Shown here: in pieces, positions 24,277 to 32,322 of the stretch | Position numbering within the stretch: position 1 is the first letter of the stretch | How the letters are laid out: every line of letters begins with the position of its first letter | Origin: Prolixibacteraceae bacterium | GTDB taxonomy: Bacteria > Bacteroidota > Bacteroidia > Bacteroidales > Prolixibacteraceae | Assembly: GCA_021740385.1 (NCBI GenBank) | Contig: JAIOZY010000004.1 | Span: 62,001-126,000, forward strand | Reading direction: 5' to 3' | DNA length: 64,000 nucleotides | Made by a program: the position numbers and the translations under genes | Notes under the pieces: model-generated | What the model was told of the DNA's origin: nothing | The model's input: the letters and a program-made list of their open reading frames with translations, nothing else | Databases searched by the model: none

Positions 24277-24849
24277 TTAAAACTTAAAGCTTAAACCCAC
24301 CCGGTGGCTGGTATTATTGCCCAGCCCATATTCGCCAAAGAAACCCCAATGTTTACCAGGGTAAAAGGCTAAACAAACATATACACCATAATCCCAGTTA
24401 TGGCCTCTGGCTGGCAACATATTCTCATCCGAAAAACGATAGAAGCCTCCTAATTTTCCCGATAAATATACATCGAACCTGAATTTTTCTGACTTAATTA
24501 TAAAGGGTAAAAGATGGAAATTACTGTTAATTCCATAAAATACAGTATTGGCCCTTGTGTAACTAAAATAGCCATCGGGTATTTTTTCGCTGATAGTATT
24601 AATTGATCCATAGCCGGTGTAAAGCCCGATTTCTATAAATTTAAGAATGCCGTAATTTACTCCGGCCTGAAAAGTTGGGATAATTTCCTTTATGTCCCCG
24701 GCACCCAATTGTGAATACCCCGAATAACCAAGGTTCATATTCCACCTGTCTTTTATAGAATAGTTTTGGGCACTGATTGATGTTGTAAATGAAATCAGCA
24801 CTATTACAAATAGTGGGTTTTTTTTTGATACATTTTTATTCATATTCAT
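24277..24849 (-). CDS. small outer-membrane barrel protein, module B
   Basis: The 190-residue barrel protein has a signal peptide ending SISAQ, the same opening (NYSIKDRWNMNLGYSGYSQL) and the same C-terminal GLSFKF as the copies at 17741 and 18678, but is more diverged in the middle. Its start overlaps the end of the receptor gene by 14 bases, the tight arrangement that was probably original to the module. It is the third member of this unnamed family in 7 kb. Confidence 0.7.
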   Translation of the reverse strand: MNMNKNVSKKNPLFVIVLISFTTSISAQNYSIKDRWNMNLGYSGYSQLGAGDIKEIIPTFQAGVNYGILKFIEIGLYTGYGSINTISEKIPDGYFSYTRANTVFYGINSNFHLLPFIIKSEKFRFDVYLSGKLGGFYRFSDENMLPARGHNWDYGVYVCLAFYPGKHWGFFGEYGLGNNTSHRVGLSFKF

Positions 24850-27235
24850 AGTTTAAATAGTTTTTAATGATTTTTTTGATACTCTTTTTCTCTTTTGTTT
24901 TCCGGTCTGGATTGGTTTCAAAAAACACTTTATACGATATTGTAGGGATTATCGGGAAATAGCTGGTCTGGTATTGTTTCAATGGTTTGTAATTTTCCGG
25001 ATCGTATCGGTCAAAGCCATCTTTACTGTAACCATAGTAATAAAATCCGGGATTGTGACGGTTATAAACGTTGTATACCGAAAAATTCCAGATTGCTTTC
25101 CTGCCCCAACGGGTTTTTGTGTTTAGCGTGAAACCAATATCCAATCGGTGGTAATCTTTCATCCGCGCGCTGTTTCGTTTTCCATAAATATATTCTTCGG
25201 TGTATGTTACAATATTGCTAATTACAGGTGTTATCTGTCGCCCGATTACAGGGGTATAGGGCAAACCGGTCTGGTACACCCATGAAGCATTGAACGACCA
25301 TTTTTCGCTTATTTCATAATTCACATTCACCGAGAACGAATGAGGCCGGTCGTAATCGAACAAAAACTCTTCCCCGTTATTGATCCCCGGGTATTTCCGT
25401 GTCGATTTTGAAAAGCTGTAGCCAGCAAAACCTGTAAACCTGCCTTTTGTTTTTCTTACCAGCAATTCGATACCCTTCGCTATACCGGTCCCCCCGCTTT
25501 CAATTTTTGTCCGCCAGCCTCCATCACCCATCAGGCTGGAATAGCCCTCCTTATATGTCGATAATTGGTTCAATTCTTTATAATAGATGTTAACTTCAGC
25601 CTGAATTCCTTCATTCCAAAAACCCCCCTTCCAGCCCAAAGAATATTGTACCGAACCCGCGGGTTTAATATTTTCACCGGCAGGAATCCAAACTTCATTG
25701 TTCATGATGCTGCCCGAGGTTAGCAATAGATGTGCAAATTGGTTCACGTTTTGGTAAGAAAAGTTCAGGGTATGGTTTTCATCCAAACGGGCATTGATCA
25801 TTATCCGGGGTTCAAATGAAAGGTCATTAAAGTTGTCATTATGATAACCGATCATCCGTAAGCTGATGTTGGCATCAACACATTTAAATAGGTTAATTTC
25901 ATTATTGAAGTATAAAGCTGTCGAAATTGTGTTGATCAATTCATGTTTTTGTTGCTGTTCCTGGGTTGAACGAAATATTTTATTGGGAATGAATGTAACT
26001 GCTGAAGCTTTTGCTCCAAAATCAATAGCCCAATTCTTCAAAAAATTGTATTTCCAGTCGGAACGGAGAGAAAAGTCCTGGACCGAAGATAAATAACTAT
26101 TCCTGAAATCGATGGTGTCAAACCCGGAAATATCGTTGTAAGTTAAACTGTTTTTCAGGCGGTAATGGGTATAAGAGAAAGTGTTATCAACAAAAAGCCG
26201 GGGTGAGATTACCCGGTTCCATCGGGCCGCTGCCATCCAGTTTCCCCATATATTCGCAATTTCATATTCCGCGTTGCCTGTACCTTTACCATCATCCCAA
26301 ATTGTAAAATAATCATCGCCCTGGTAAATATTGATATACAGGCTGTTTTTTTCGTCGGGGTGCCACGAGAATTTCGCGTTGAAATCGTGAAAACCATAAA
26401 TTGCATCGTATTCACTGTCGATGAGTTTAGTGGTTAACAGGAACAGAGGTTCTGTGAGGGTTTTACGGCCGGTAACGATAAAACTGGCCTTCTTTTTTAA
26501 CAGAGGCCCTTCAAGGGTGAATGAAAAATCGGTAATGCCAATCCCCAGTGAGCCTTTTAAACCCGATTTGTCTCCCTCCCTTTGAGTGATGGCTACAATT
26601 GATGAAAGTTTCCCCCCGTATTTTGCAGGGAAACCCCCTTTGTACAATTCGATGTTATTGATCATATCGGGATTAAATACGGAAAAAAGTCCGCCAAGAT
26701 GGTTAACATATATTAAGGGGATATTGTCGATCAGGTATAGGTTTTCGCCCGGGTTGCCACCACGTACATTCAACAGGCTTGATCCTTCCTGCTGCGATTG
26801 AATACCCGGTAAAAGCTGTAACGATTTCAACACATCGGGTTTCCCACCTATCGATGGGATGTTCAGCATTTCCTTACGGTTAAGCGATGAAACATTGAAA
26901 CTTTTCGCTTGTTCTCCCCTTACAGTAACTTCCCCGAGCATTTCCCCACTTTCGAGGGTAATTGTTACAAGGGTGTCGGAAAATACGTCAATACTTTTAC
27001 TTTTGTACCCGATAAAAGAGGCCTGAATATTATCTCCAAAAATTGTTAGCGAAAAGTACCCGTTGTTATCGGTTGAAGTTCCGTTTGTGGTTCCCGGTTC
27101 AAAAATATTTGCCCCGATCAGCACTTCCCCGGTCAACCGGTCTTTTACAAATCCCGAAATATTGTACCGGCCATAAACCGGTGCGGTTAACTTCAGAAAA
27201 ATTGTGAATATCAGAAGTATTTTAATGATTCTCAT
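24836..27235 (-). CDS. TonB-dependent receptor, module B
   Basis: The 799-residue receptor has the same order of domains as the one at 19380-21773: signal peptide, CarboxypepD_reg-like domain (ISGFVKDRLTGEVLIGANIF), plug (GGKPDVLKSLQLLPGIQSQQ, VRGGNPGENLYLIDNIPLIY) and a barrel ending NYLNYEYE. Conservation with the paralogue is highest in the plug and inner strands and lower in several outer loops, as expected if the two bind different ligands. It overlaps the preceding DUF4249 gene by 14 bases and the following barrel gene by 14 bases, so the operon is compact. Confidence 0.9.
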   Translation of the reverse strand: MRIIKILLIFTIFLKLTAPVYGRYNISGFVKDRLTGEVLIGANIFEPGTTNGTSTDNNGYFSLTIFGDNIQASFIGYKSKSIDVFSDTLVTITLESGEMLGEVTVRGEQAKSFNVSSLNRKEMLNIPSIGGKPDVLKSLQLLPGIQSQQEGSSLLNVRGGNPGENLYLIDNIPLIYVNHLGGLFSVFNPDMINNIELYKGGFPAKYGGKLSSIVAITQREGDKSGLKGSLGIGITDFSFTLEGPLLKKKASFIVTGRKTLTEPLFLLTTKLIDSEYDAIYGFHDFNAKFSWHPDEKNSLYINIYQGDDYFTIWDDGKGTGNAEYEIANIWGNWMAAARWNRVISPRLFVDNTFSYTHYRLKNSLTYNDISGFDTIDFRNSYLSSVQDFSLRSDWKYNFLKNWAIDFGAKASAVTFIPNKIFRSTQEQQQKHELINTISTALYFNNEINLFKCVDANISLRMIGYHNDNFNDLSFEPRIMINARLDENHTLNFSYQNVNQFAHLLLTSGSIMNNEVWIPAGENIKPAGSVQYSLGWKGGFWNEGIQAEVNIYYKELNQLSTYKEGYSSLMGDGGWRTKIESGGTGIAKGIELLVRKTKGRFTGFAGYSFSKSTRKYPGINNGEEFLFDYDRPHSFSVNVNYEISEKWSFNASWVYQTGLPYTPVIGRQITPVISNIVTYTEEYIYGKRNSARMKDYHRLDIGFTLNTKTRWGRKAIWNFSVYNVYNRHNPGFYYYGYSKDGFDRYDPENYKPLKQYQTSYFPIIPTISYKVFFETNPDRKTKEKKSIKKIIKNYLNYEYE

Positions 27236-28127
27236 ACATTTCAGATGTTATAGTATCGGACAGTGAAACCGAGTACCCGGCAAAAATCCCGTAACCATTT
27301 TCAATGTTTGAATAGAGTGGGAAAGCAAACGCTTTTTTTGTGATGTCCCCATATTTGCCTTCCCCGTAAAGGTAATATTGCTTCTGGTAACGATAATAGT
27401 CGTAGGTAACCGAACGGAGTTCAATTATAAAGGAATAAATTTTAGAACCGCTGCTTGTGTAATGTAAGGTCATTGTGTATACAGAATCTTTGATCGTTTC
27501 ATTACTAAACAAAGCAATGGGTATACCCTCGTTTAACAGCACCGGATCGGTAATTTGGGGCATAGGCTGAATGTAATTATGAAAAAGATAATCCGATGTA
27601 TCTATATTGTCGTATTTACCGGTACCTTTTGTTTTTATTTCATAATACTGCTTTTCCGAAGGATTATTTTTAAACGTTAAAATTTTCGAAGAAAGGGTGT
27701 AGCCATCATCGGTCATTCCTGTATTAGCCTTATGTTCAACCTTCAAAATTTTTCCGGGTATTGGGATAACCTGTTTGCAAAAAAGAGTATCAAAGCCCGG
27801 AATAATGACTTCGCACTGGTATTCTTTGCCTGGTTCAACGATTGTTTTTGATGTTAATACCCCTTCCCGGGTATATTCCATCTTTTCTGAGAAATGACCA
27901 TCGATGTAAAGGTTAACCGTTGCGTTGTTCACCTTCTGCAGCGGCAAACTATCCAAACCACCTGTTAAATCAATATTTATTGAAACAGGCTTTCCTTCAA
28001 CCAAAACAGAATTGATGGTAGGGATTGAATCAAAATCTGGAAACTGTTCAGTAACCAGATACTGGCATCCAAACAAAGCCACACCTATAGTTAATAATAA
28101 TGTTTTTATTTTATATTTACTTAACAT
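27222..28127 (-). CDS. DUF4249 lipoprotein, module B
   Basis: From ATG 28125-28127 the 301-residue protein has a lipobox in LLLTIGVALFGC. An upstream in-frame ATG at 28172 would place 15 unlikely residues ahead of the signal, so I reject it. It shows the same DUF4249 landmarks as its paralogue: IPTINSVLVEGKPVSINIDL, GLDSLPLQKVNNATVNLY and SVTYDYYRYQKQYYLYGEG, then GIFAGYSVSLSDTI. It is longer by about 20 residues owing to a loop near YDNIDTSDYLFHNY. It probably partners the receptor encoded next. Confidence 0.88.
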   Translation of the reverse strand: MLSKYKIKTLLLTIGVALFGCQYLVTEQFPDFDSIPTINSVLVEGKPVSINIDLTGGLDSLPLQKVNNATVNLYIDGHFSEKMEYTREGVLTSKTIVEPGKEYQCEVIIPGFDTLFCKQVIPIPGKILKVEHKANTGMTDDGYTLSSKILTFKNNPSEKQYYEIKTKGTGKYDNIDTSDYLFHNYIQPMPQITDPVLLNEGIPIALFSNETIKDSVYTMTLHYTSSGSKIYSFIIELRSVTYDYYRYQKQYYLYGEGKYGDITKKAFAFPLYSNIENGYGIFAGYSVSLSDTITSEMYENH

Positions 28128-28190
28128 GTTGATTTGTAACAAAATTAGGTTGGGTGCTTTTTTTATAAACACCCAACCTAATTTTTGAAA

Positions 28191-29225
28191 TTAATCGCAG
28201 TCGATTATTACTTTTCCTTCTCCATTTGGCCCAACATGTGCGTCGGAATGGCATTCTGCATGGTAGCTGTTAAAATATGGGTTTGGATCAAACCCCGTTG
28301 TGATACTTGCTTGATAATTCGAAAATCTCTCAATAAAAGGAAACACATTTGCAAAACTTGTGTTCTCATATGTGTCTACTGTGCGTGAAAGAATAAGACC
28401 CCCAGATGGAAAGTTATAAACCATTTGAGTGCTTACATTGGTATATATTCTGGTTCTATGCCACCACCAAAACATGTTTAAAATCTGACAACCAGCCTTG
28501 TAATAACTTTGAGCCAAGCTGCCGATAAAAAAATCATCAACATATCTTGGTTCAACTTTAATATAAGTTCTGTACCAATTGCCGCCCGTGCTGAATATTC
28601 TTTCGCTAAAAGCACTTTCACCATCATCACAATCTCCTGCGCTTTTTAATATTGTTTCTTTTTCGTAAACTTTCAAATCTTCATCTTGATTAAATTGTTC
28701 CATGTTATTATCGTTAATAACCTTGATTTTATCAATTTTGCTTTCATGCCCTGCCACATAGCCGTTTTGTAATATTTTTATCACATTTTCACCAATTTGA
28801 AATAGTTGGTCTTCGTTAATCAAAAATCTGTAGGGATTTGCAGAGAAAACAGGTTCAACAGTTTGTTCCCCCTCGTCGGATGTTATTTGCAAATATTTTC
28901 TGTTTTTCTTAACGAATCTTTCTATTTCCTCTTTACTGCAAAATTCATTAGGATTAATTGTAGAATAAAACTTTTCAGCTTCAACTCCCAGCGATTTAAA
29001 TCCCTTTTCTTCCTGCCATTTGATTTTTTCTTCAGTATTTAAAGTTAAAACATAACTGAGTTCATTACTTATTTCTTCAGCATTTTCAAAATACAAAATA
29101 TTGGGACATTCTTCTATTTTAAGGTCATTGCTGTTTATAAGTTCATCTTCATTCGAACACGAATTAAAAACCACTGCACTAAAACTTAACAGTGTCATTA
29201 CTAAATAAATCTTTAAATTTTTCAT
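28191..29225 (-). CDS. surface lipoprotein with variable C-terminus, module B
   Basis: The 344-residue lipoprotein has a lipobox followed by SNEDE, the putative surface-export signal. The first 48 residues differ from the module A protein at only two positions, and the DNA of that part (29083-29225) has three mismatches in 143 against 23617-23759. Residues 49-190 are homologous but diverged. The last 150 residues are unrelated by eye and carry an aromatic segment (ILNMFWWWHRTRIYTN) and a His/Cys-containing end (YHAECHSDAHVG). No family is recognised. It is the first gene of module B and lies about 235 bases downstream of the duplicated leader. Confidence 0.75.
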   Translation of the reverse strand: MKNLKIYLVMTLLSFSAVVFNSCSNEDELINSNDLKIEECPNILYFENAEEISNELSYVLTLNTEEKIKWQEEKGFKSLGVEAEKFYSTINPNEFCSKEEIERFVKKNRKYLQITSDEGEQTVEPVFSANPYRFLINEDQLFQIGENVIKILQNGYVAGHESKIDKIKVINDNNMEQFNQDEDLKVYEKETILKSAGDCDDGESAFSERIFSTGGNWYRTYIKVEPRYVDDFFIGSLAQSYYKAGCQILNMFWWWHRTRIYTNVSTQMVYNFPSGGLILSRTVDTYENTSFANVFPFIERFSNYQASITTGFDPNPYFNSYHAECHSDAHVGPNGEGKVIIDCD

Positions 29226-29460
29226 AGTTTTGTGTTGTTTATTGAACCCTTATGGGCCACTAACCCTGGGTTCGTTATACAATAAGGCAGCATGATCTTC
29301 GGGTTGTGTTGCCTTACTTTTTTATATTAGCCACGTATGGCCAACTAACGTTTAAAAGTAATTTCATGATCCTTAGCCGGATATGCACCCTGCCCGGTGC
29401 ATGGCAATACTCATGACAACCCGGTCCCGATGTACATCGGGATTCAGCTATTTTCCATAG

Positions 29461-29734
29461 GCAACATGTTTTTATGGTTTACACAACCAACGAATCTGGT
29501 TGTTGTATTATCGGTTTGTGCTGTTTCGGGAAACAGGGGAACTTTCATAATTGTGTTTAGTTATTGGATGATTATTGGCAAATCAATAAAAAAAACAGCA
29601 TAGTTCCAAATTTTATGCAATATTTCTTTTTAAAAATAACCGGTACTCGTGGGGCTTATTGTGTAAAAAGGCAGGCCGTTCCGGGGGTGTGTTCACCTGT
29701 TTATTCCAAAAACGGGGAAAAGGTTACCATTAAA
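29461..29734 (-). repeat. duplicated leader sequence, copy 2
   Basis: Near-identical to 23991-24264, including the CAACCA-N7-TGGTTG inverted repeat (29484-29502). It lies upstream of the module B lipoprotein. Differences are scattered single bases plus one extra T near 29631. Confidence 0.8.
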
Positions 29735-29975
29735 ACGGAAAAAAATTTAAGTTTTTAATTGATTATGGTTTTCGGGGTAGTTGTATCAGGCAATGGAAAA
29801 CGGTTGAAGGCAATTGAAGGCAATTGTATACTAATGCGTTAGGTTTTTGCACCGGCATTACTTCATAAACTATTTTAGTCAGTACAGAAATGGAAAATTC
29901 CCCTGTTTTTTTAAGCTGATTTCGGGAATGGTGAATTATTAATTTACAGTTGCAGGTATCATTACGATAAATAAA

Positions 29976-30003
29976 AAAAGCGCCCCCTCTGCGGAGACGC
30001 TTT
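29976..30003 (-). terminator. Rho-independent terminator of rpsP
   Basis: On the minus strand AAAGCG…CGCTTT closes a hairpin, with CTCC pairing to GGGG inside, followed by a run of seven T. It lies 43 bases after the rpsP stop codon. Confidence 0.85.
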
Positions 30004-30045
30004 ACTATCTGATACCCTGTTCAGTCAAACGGTTATAAATCAGCT

Positions 30046-31023
30046 TTATTTATCGTCCTTTTTTTCTTCGGCCTTCCCTTCGGCTTTTTCTTCCTTTGGT
30101 TTAGCGTCGGCCTTTTTTTCTTTTGCCTCAGTTGCCTCGGGAGCTTTTTCTTCTTTTGCTTCCGCTTTCGCTTCTTTGGCTTCTTCTACAGGCTTTTCTG
30201 CTTTAGCCGCCGGTTTTTCCTTTTTTTCAGCCGGTTCTGCCTTGGCTTTTTCATCCGCTTTTTCATCCTTGGCTTCAGCCTTTTTTTCGTCAGCCTTAGG
30301 AGCTTCAGGGGCTTTTTCTTCTTTTGCTTCCTCCTTCGCTTCTTCTACAGGCTTTTCTTCTTTGGCTGCCGGTTTTTCTTCTGCTTTCTTTTCTTCTGCC
30401 TTGGGTGCTTCAGGAGCTTTTTCTTCTTTTGCTTCCTCTTTCACCGCTTTGGCTTCTTCGGCAGGTTTTTCTTCTTTTGTTTCAGGAGCAGCTTCGGTTG
30501 CTTCGGCTTTTTCTTCGGCAGGTGCTTCAGCTTCGGCTTTAGCGGCCTTGGCTTCTTCAGCTAATGCGGAATTCTTTTTGGCAAGTTCGGCAGCACGTGC
30601 CTCTTTAATTTTAGCTTCTGCCTGTAAGCGGTCGGCCAATTGGCTATCAGCATCCTTGGCAAGTTTGTCTACTTTGGCCTGAATTTTGGCTTCTTTTTCC
30701 TGTTTCCAGGCATTAAACCTGCGTTCGGCTTCAGCTTCGTCAAACGCGCCTTTTTTCACACCCTCAAGCAGGTGTTTTTTCATTAATACTCCTTTGTACG
30801 ACAAAATGGCTTTTGCCGTTTCGGTTGGTTGGGCACCTTTCGTGAGCCACGATAAGGCTTTGTCAAAGTCCAGTTCAATGGTAGCAGGATTTGTAACCGG
30901 GTTGTACGACCCAATCCTTTCAATATACCTACCATCTCGTGGCGCCCTGCTATCTGCTACCACAATGTGGTAGTAAGCATTCCTCTTTCGGCCGTGTCGG
31001 GCCAATCGAATTTTAACTGGCAT
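30046..31023 (-). CDS. rpsP: 30S ribosomal protein S16 with giant C-terminal tail
   Basis: Residues 1 to about 80 are a normal S16 ([40 protein letters not shown]), placed in the body of the small subunit. A helical extension (to about residue 155) follows, then some 170 residues of low-complexity Lys/Glu/Ala/Pro repeats, with units such as [11 protein letters not shown] and [10 protein letters not shown] recurring. Bacteroidota S16 proteins often carry an extension, but 325 residues in total is very long. The tail is likely unstructured and surface-exposed on the ribosome. The repeat DNA makes a long open frame on the opposite strand, which is an artefact. Confidence 0.95.
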   Translation of the reverse strand: MPVKIRLARHGRKRNAYYHIVVADSRAPRDGRYIERIGSYNPVTNPATIELDFDKALSWLTKGAQPTETAKAILSYKGVLMKKHLLEGVKKGAFDEAEAERRFNAWKQEKEAKIQAKVDKLAKDADSQLADRLQAEAKIKEARAAELAKKNSALAEEAKAAKAEAEAPAEEKAEATEAAPETKEEKPAEEAKAVKEEAKEEKAPEAPKAEEKKAEEKPAAKEEKPVEEAKEEAKEEKAPEAPKADEKKAEAKDEKADEKAKAEPAEKKEKPAAKAEKPVEEAKEAKAEAKEEKAPEATEAKEKKADAKPKEEKAEGKAEEKKDDK

Positions 31024-31291
31024 AATTTCAAATTTAAATTGAACTAATTTTTTCGAGTGCGCAAAAGTACAATATTATTTTCTTTTTCAAATACTTTCTT
31101 TTTAGTTTTCGGCCTTACCCGGTTATTTCTTGTTATTTTTACGCAACCTTTCAGGCATCGGTTGTATCTGTATGCTGAAAACGGTTTGTTTTCCGGTTTT
31201 ATTAAATGTTCCGGTGCCGGCAGGCAAAGAAGGGAACAAACCACCGGGCAAAATCGTTTATAAAAATGGTAAAACAGTTTAAAATTTTATT

Positions 31292-32020
31292 ATGAAGAAA
31301 AAATTTCAATTAATCGTGCCGGTTTTGTTCGTGGGTATGTTGGCCGCTTTTTGGTCGTGCGACAAGGAAGATGAGCCATTAACGGCTTACGGCGATGCAT
31401 TTATTTCGACAATCAACCGTGGCGATACGGTTTATTATGGTTTGAATTTATATGCCTATTCCTATTACAGGATGGACGAAGTAAACGTGAGCCTGTTAAA
31501 CAAACCTTTTCAGGTAACGCTCGATACCCTTCAGTACCGGTATACCCATGCTTCCATACCCGGCGGCGATGATTACACGTTAACGCCCCCCGACAGCGGC
31601 ACATACGTTTTCGATGCCTTTTTCGACGACGGTTCGCAACATACATCGGCCGATTTTCTCGATACGGCAGTTATTTTTCCACCCGTTGTTACCGAAGCTG
31701 TTTTTGATACAACCGATCAGCGGTTTACGGTGAAGTGGGAAAGCGCTTGCGACAAATGCGGTTACCGCGTTATGTTGATAAATGAAAGCAAAAAGGTTGT
31801 TTTCCAAACCGACCTGTTGAACTACGACCAAAACGCTTTTTCAATAACCCCGTACACTTACGGATGGGAATTGAGCACCCAACCCCTTGACGGAGAAACA
31901 TACGGCGTGGTGGTTATGGCTTTTATGTTCGAAACGGCTGCGTCATCGTTCGATCTCCAGTGCATATCGACAAACAGTGAAAACGAATTTACCTGGGAAT
32001 ATGAAAATTACGAAGAATAA
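31292..32020 (+). CDS. hypothetical surface lipoprotein
   Basis: The 242-residue lipoprotein has the signal KKKFQLIVPVLFVGMLAAFW and lipobox WSC. The cysteine is followed by DKEDE, an acidic run typical of surface-exposed Bacteroidota lipoproteins. The rest looks like two beta-sandwich units. The second contains a CDKC pair (ESACDKCGYRVML) that could form a disulfide or bind metal. I do not recognise the family. It stands alone, with a strong terminator about 100 bases downstream. Confidence 0.7.
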   Translation: MKKKFQLIVPVLFVGMLAAFWSCDKEDEPLTAYGDAFISTINRGDTVYYGLNLYAYSYYRMDEVNVSLLNKPFQVTLDTLQYRYTHASIPGGDDYTLTPPDSGTYVFDAFFDDGSQHTSADFLDTAVIFPPVVTEAVFDTTDQRFTVKWESACDKCGYRVMLINESKKVVFQTDLLNYDQNAFSITPYTYGWELSTQPLDGETYGVVVMAFMFETAASSFDLQCISTNSENEFTWEYENYEE

Positions 32021-32120
32021 ATATTTACCCGAATATCTTGATGTGATTTTCGATACGCTTGCAACCGTGTGCCCATAATAAAATATTGTTTGTAACTTTT
32101 TTTAAACCCCAAGGCATGTT

Positions 32121-32162
32121 TCCCTGTTGACTGTGATAATATCACGGGCAGGGATTTTTTTT
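32121..32162 (+). terminator. Rho-independent terminator
   Basis: TCCCTG (32121-32126) pairs with CAGGGA (32149-32154), with an inner GTGATAATATCAC palindrome at 32133-32145, followed by eight T. It ends the transcript of the lipoprotein gene at 31292. The rest of the 302-base gap to dnaE (32021-32322) shows nothing else clear. Confidence 0.85.
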
Positions 32163-32322
32163 GTCCGGGTGCAACTTATCAACATCCTTTCGTCATGCCC
32201 CGGATATTCCTTAATTTTAATCCGCCTAAAACCGTGAACGGGAAAGTTTTTTAAGCAACACTGCTTAACGGATTTGTAAGGGTTGCCCTTTTAGTTATAA
32301 CAATACAAACGTAATTTTTAAT

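Larger units (their letters stand above)
29226..30045. other. 820-base gap with leader repeat and short repeats
   Basis: This gap holds the leader copy 29461-29734, a 7-bp hairpin TAAGGCA/TGCCTTA (29283-29289 with 29310-29316) with a T-rich stretch after it on the plus strand, a tandem TTGAAGGCAA repeat near 29804-29823, and the rpsP terminator at 29976-30003. No convincing gene was found. Confidence 0.6.

Noticed and set aside
30176-30682. 168-residue Ser/Ala/Phe-rich reading frame opposite rpsP
   Set aside because: It is the mirror of the Lys/Glu/Ala repeat codons of the S16 tail. It has no start context and its composition is that of an artefact.
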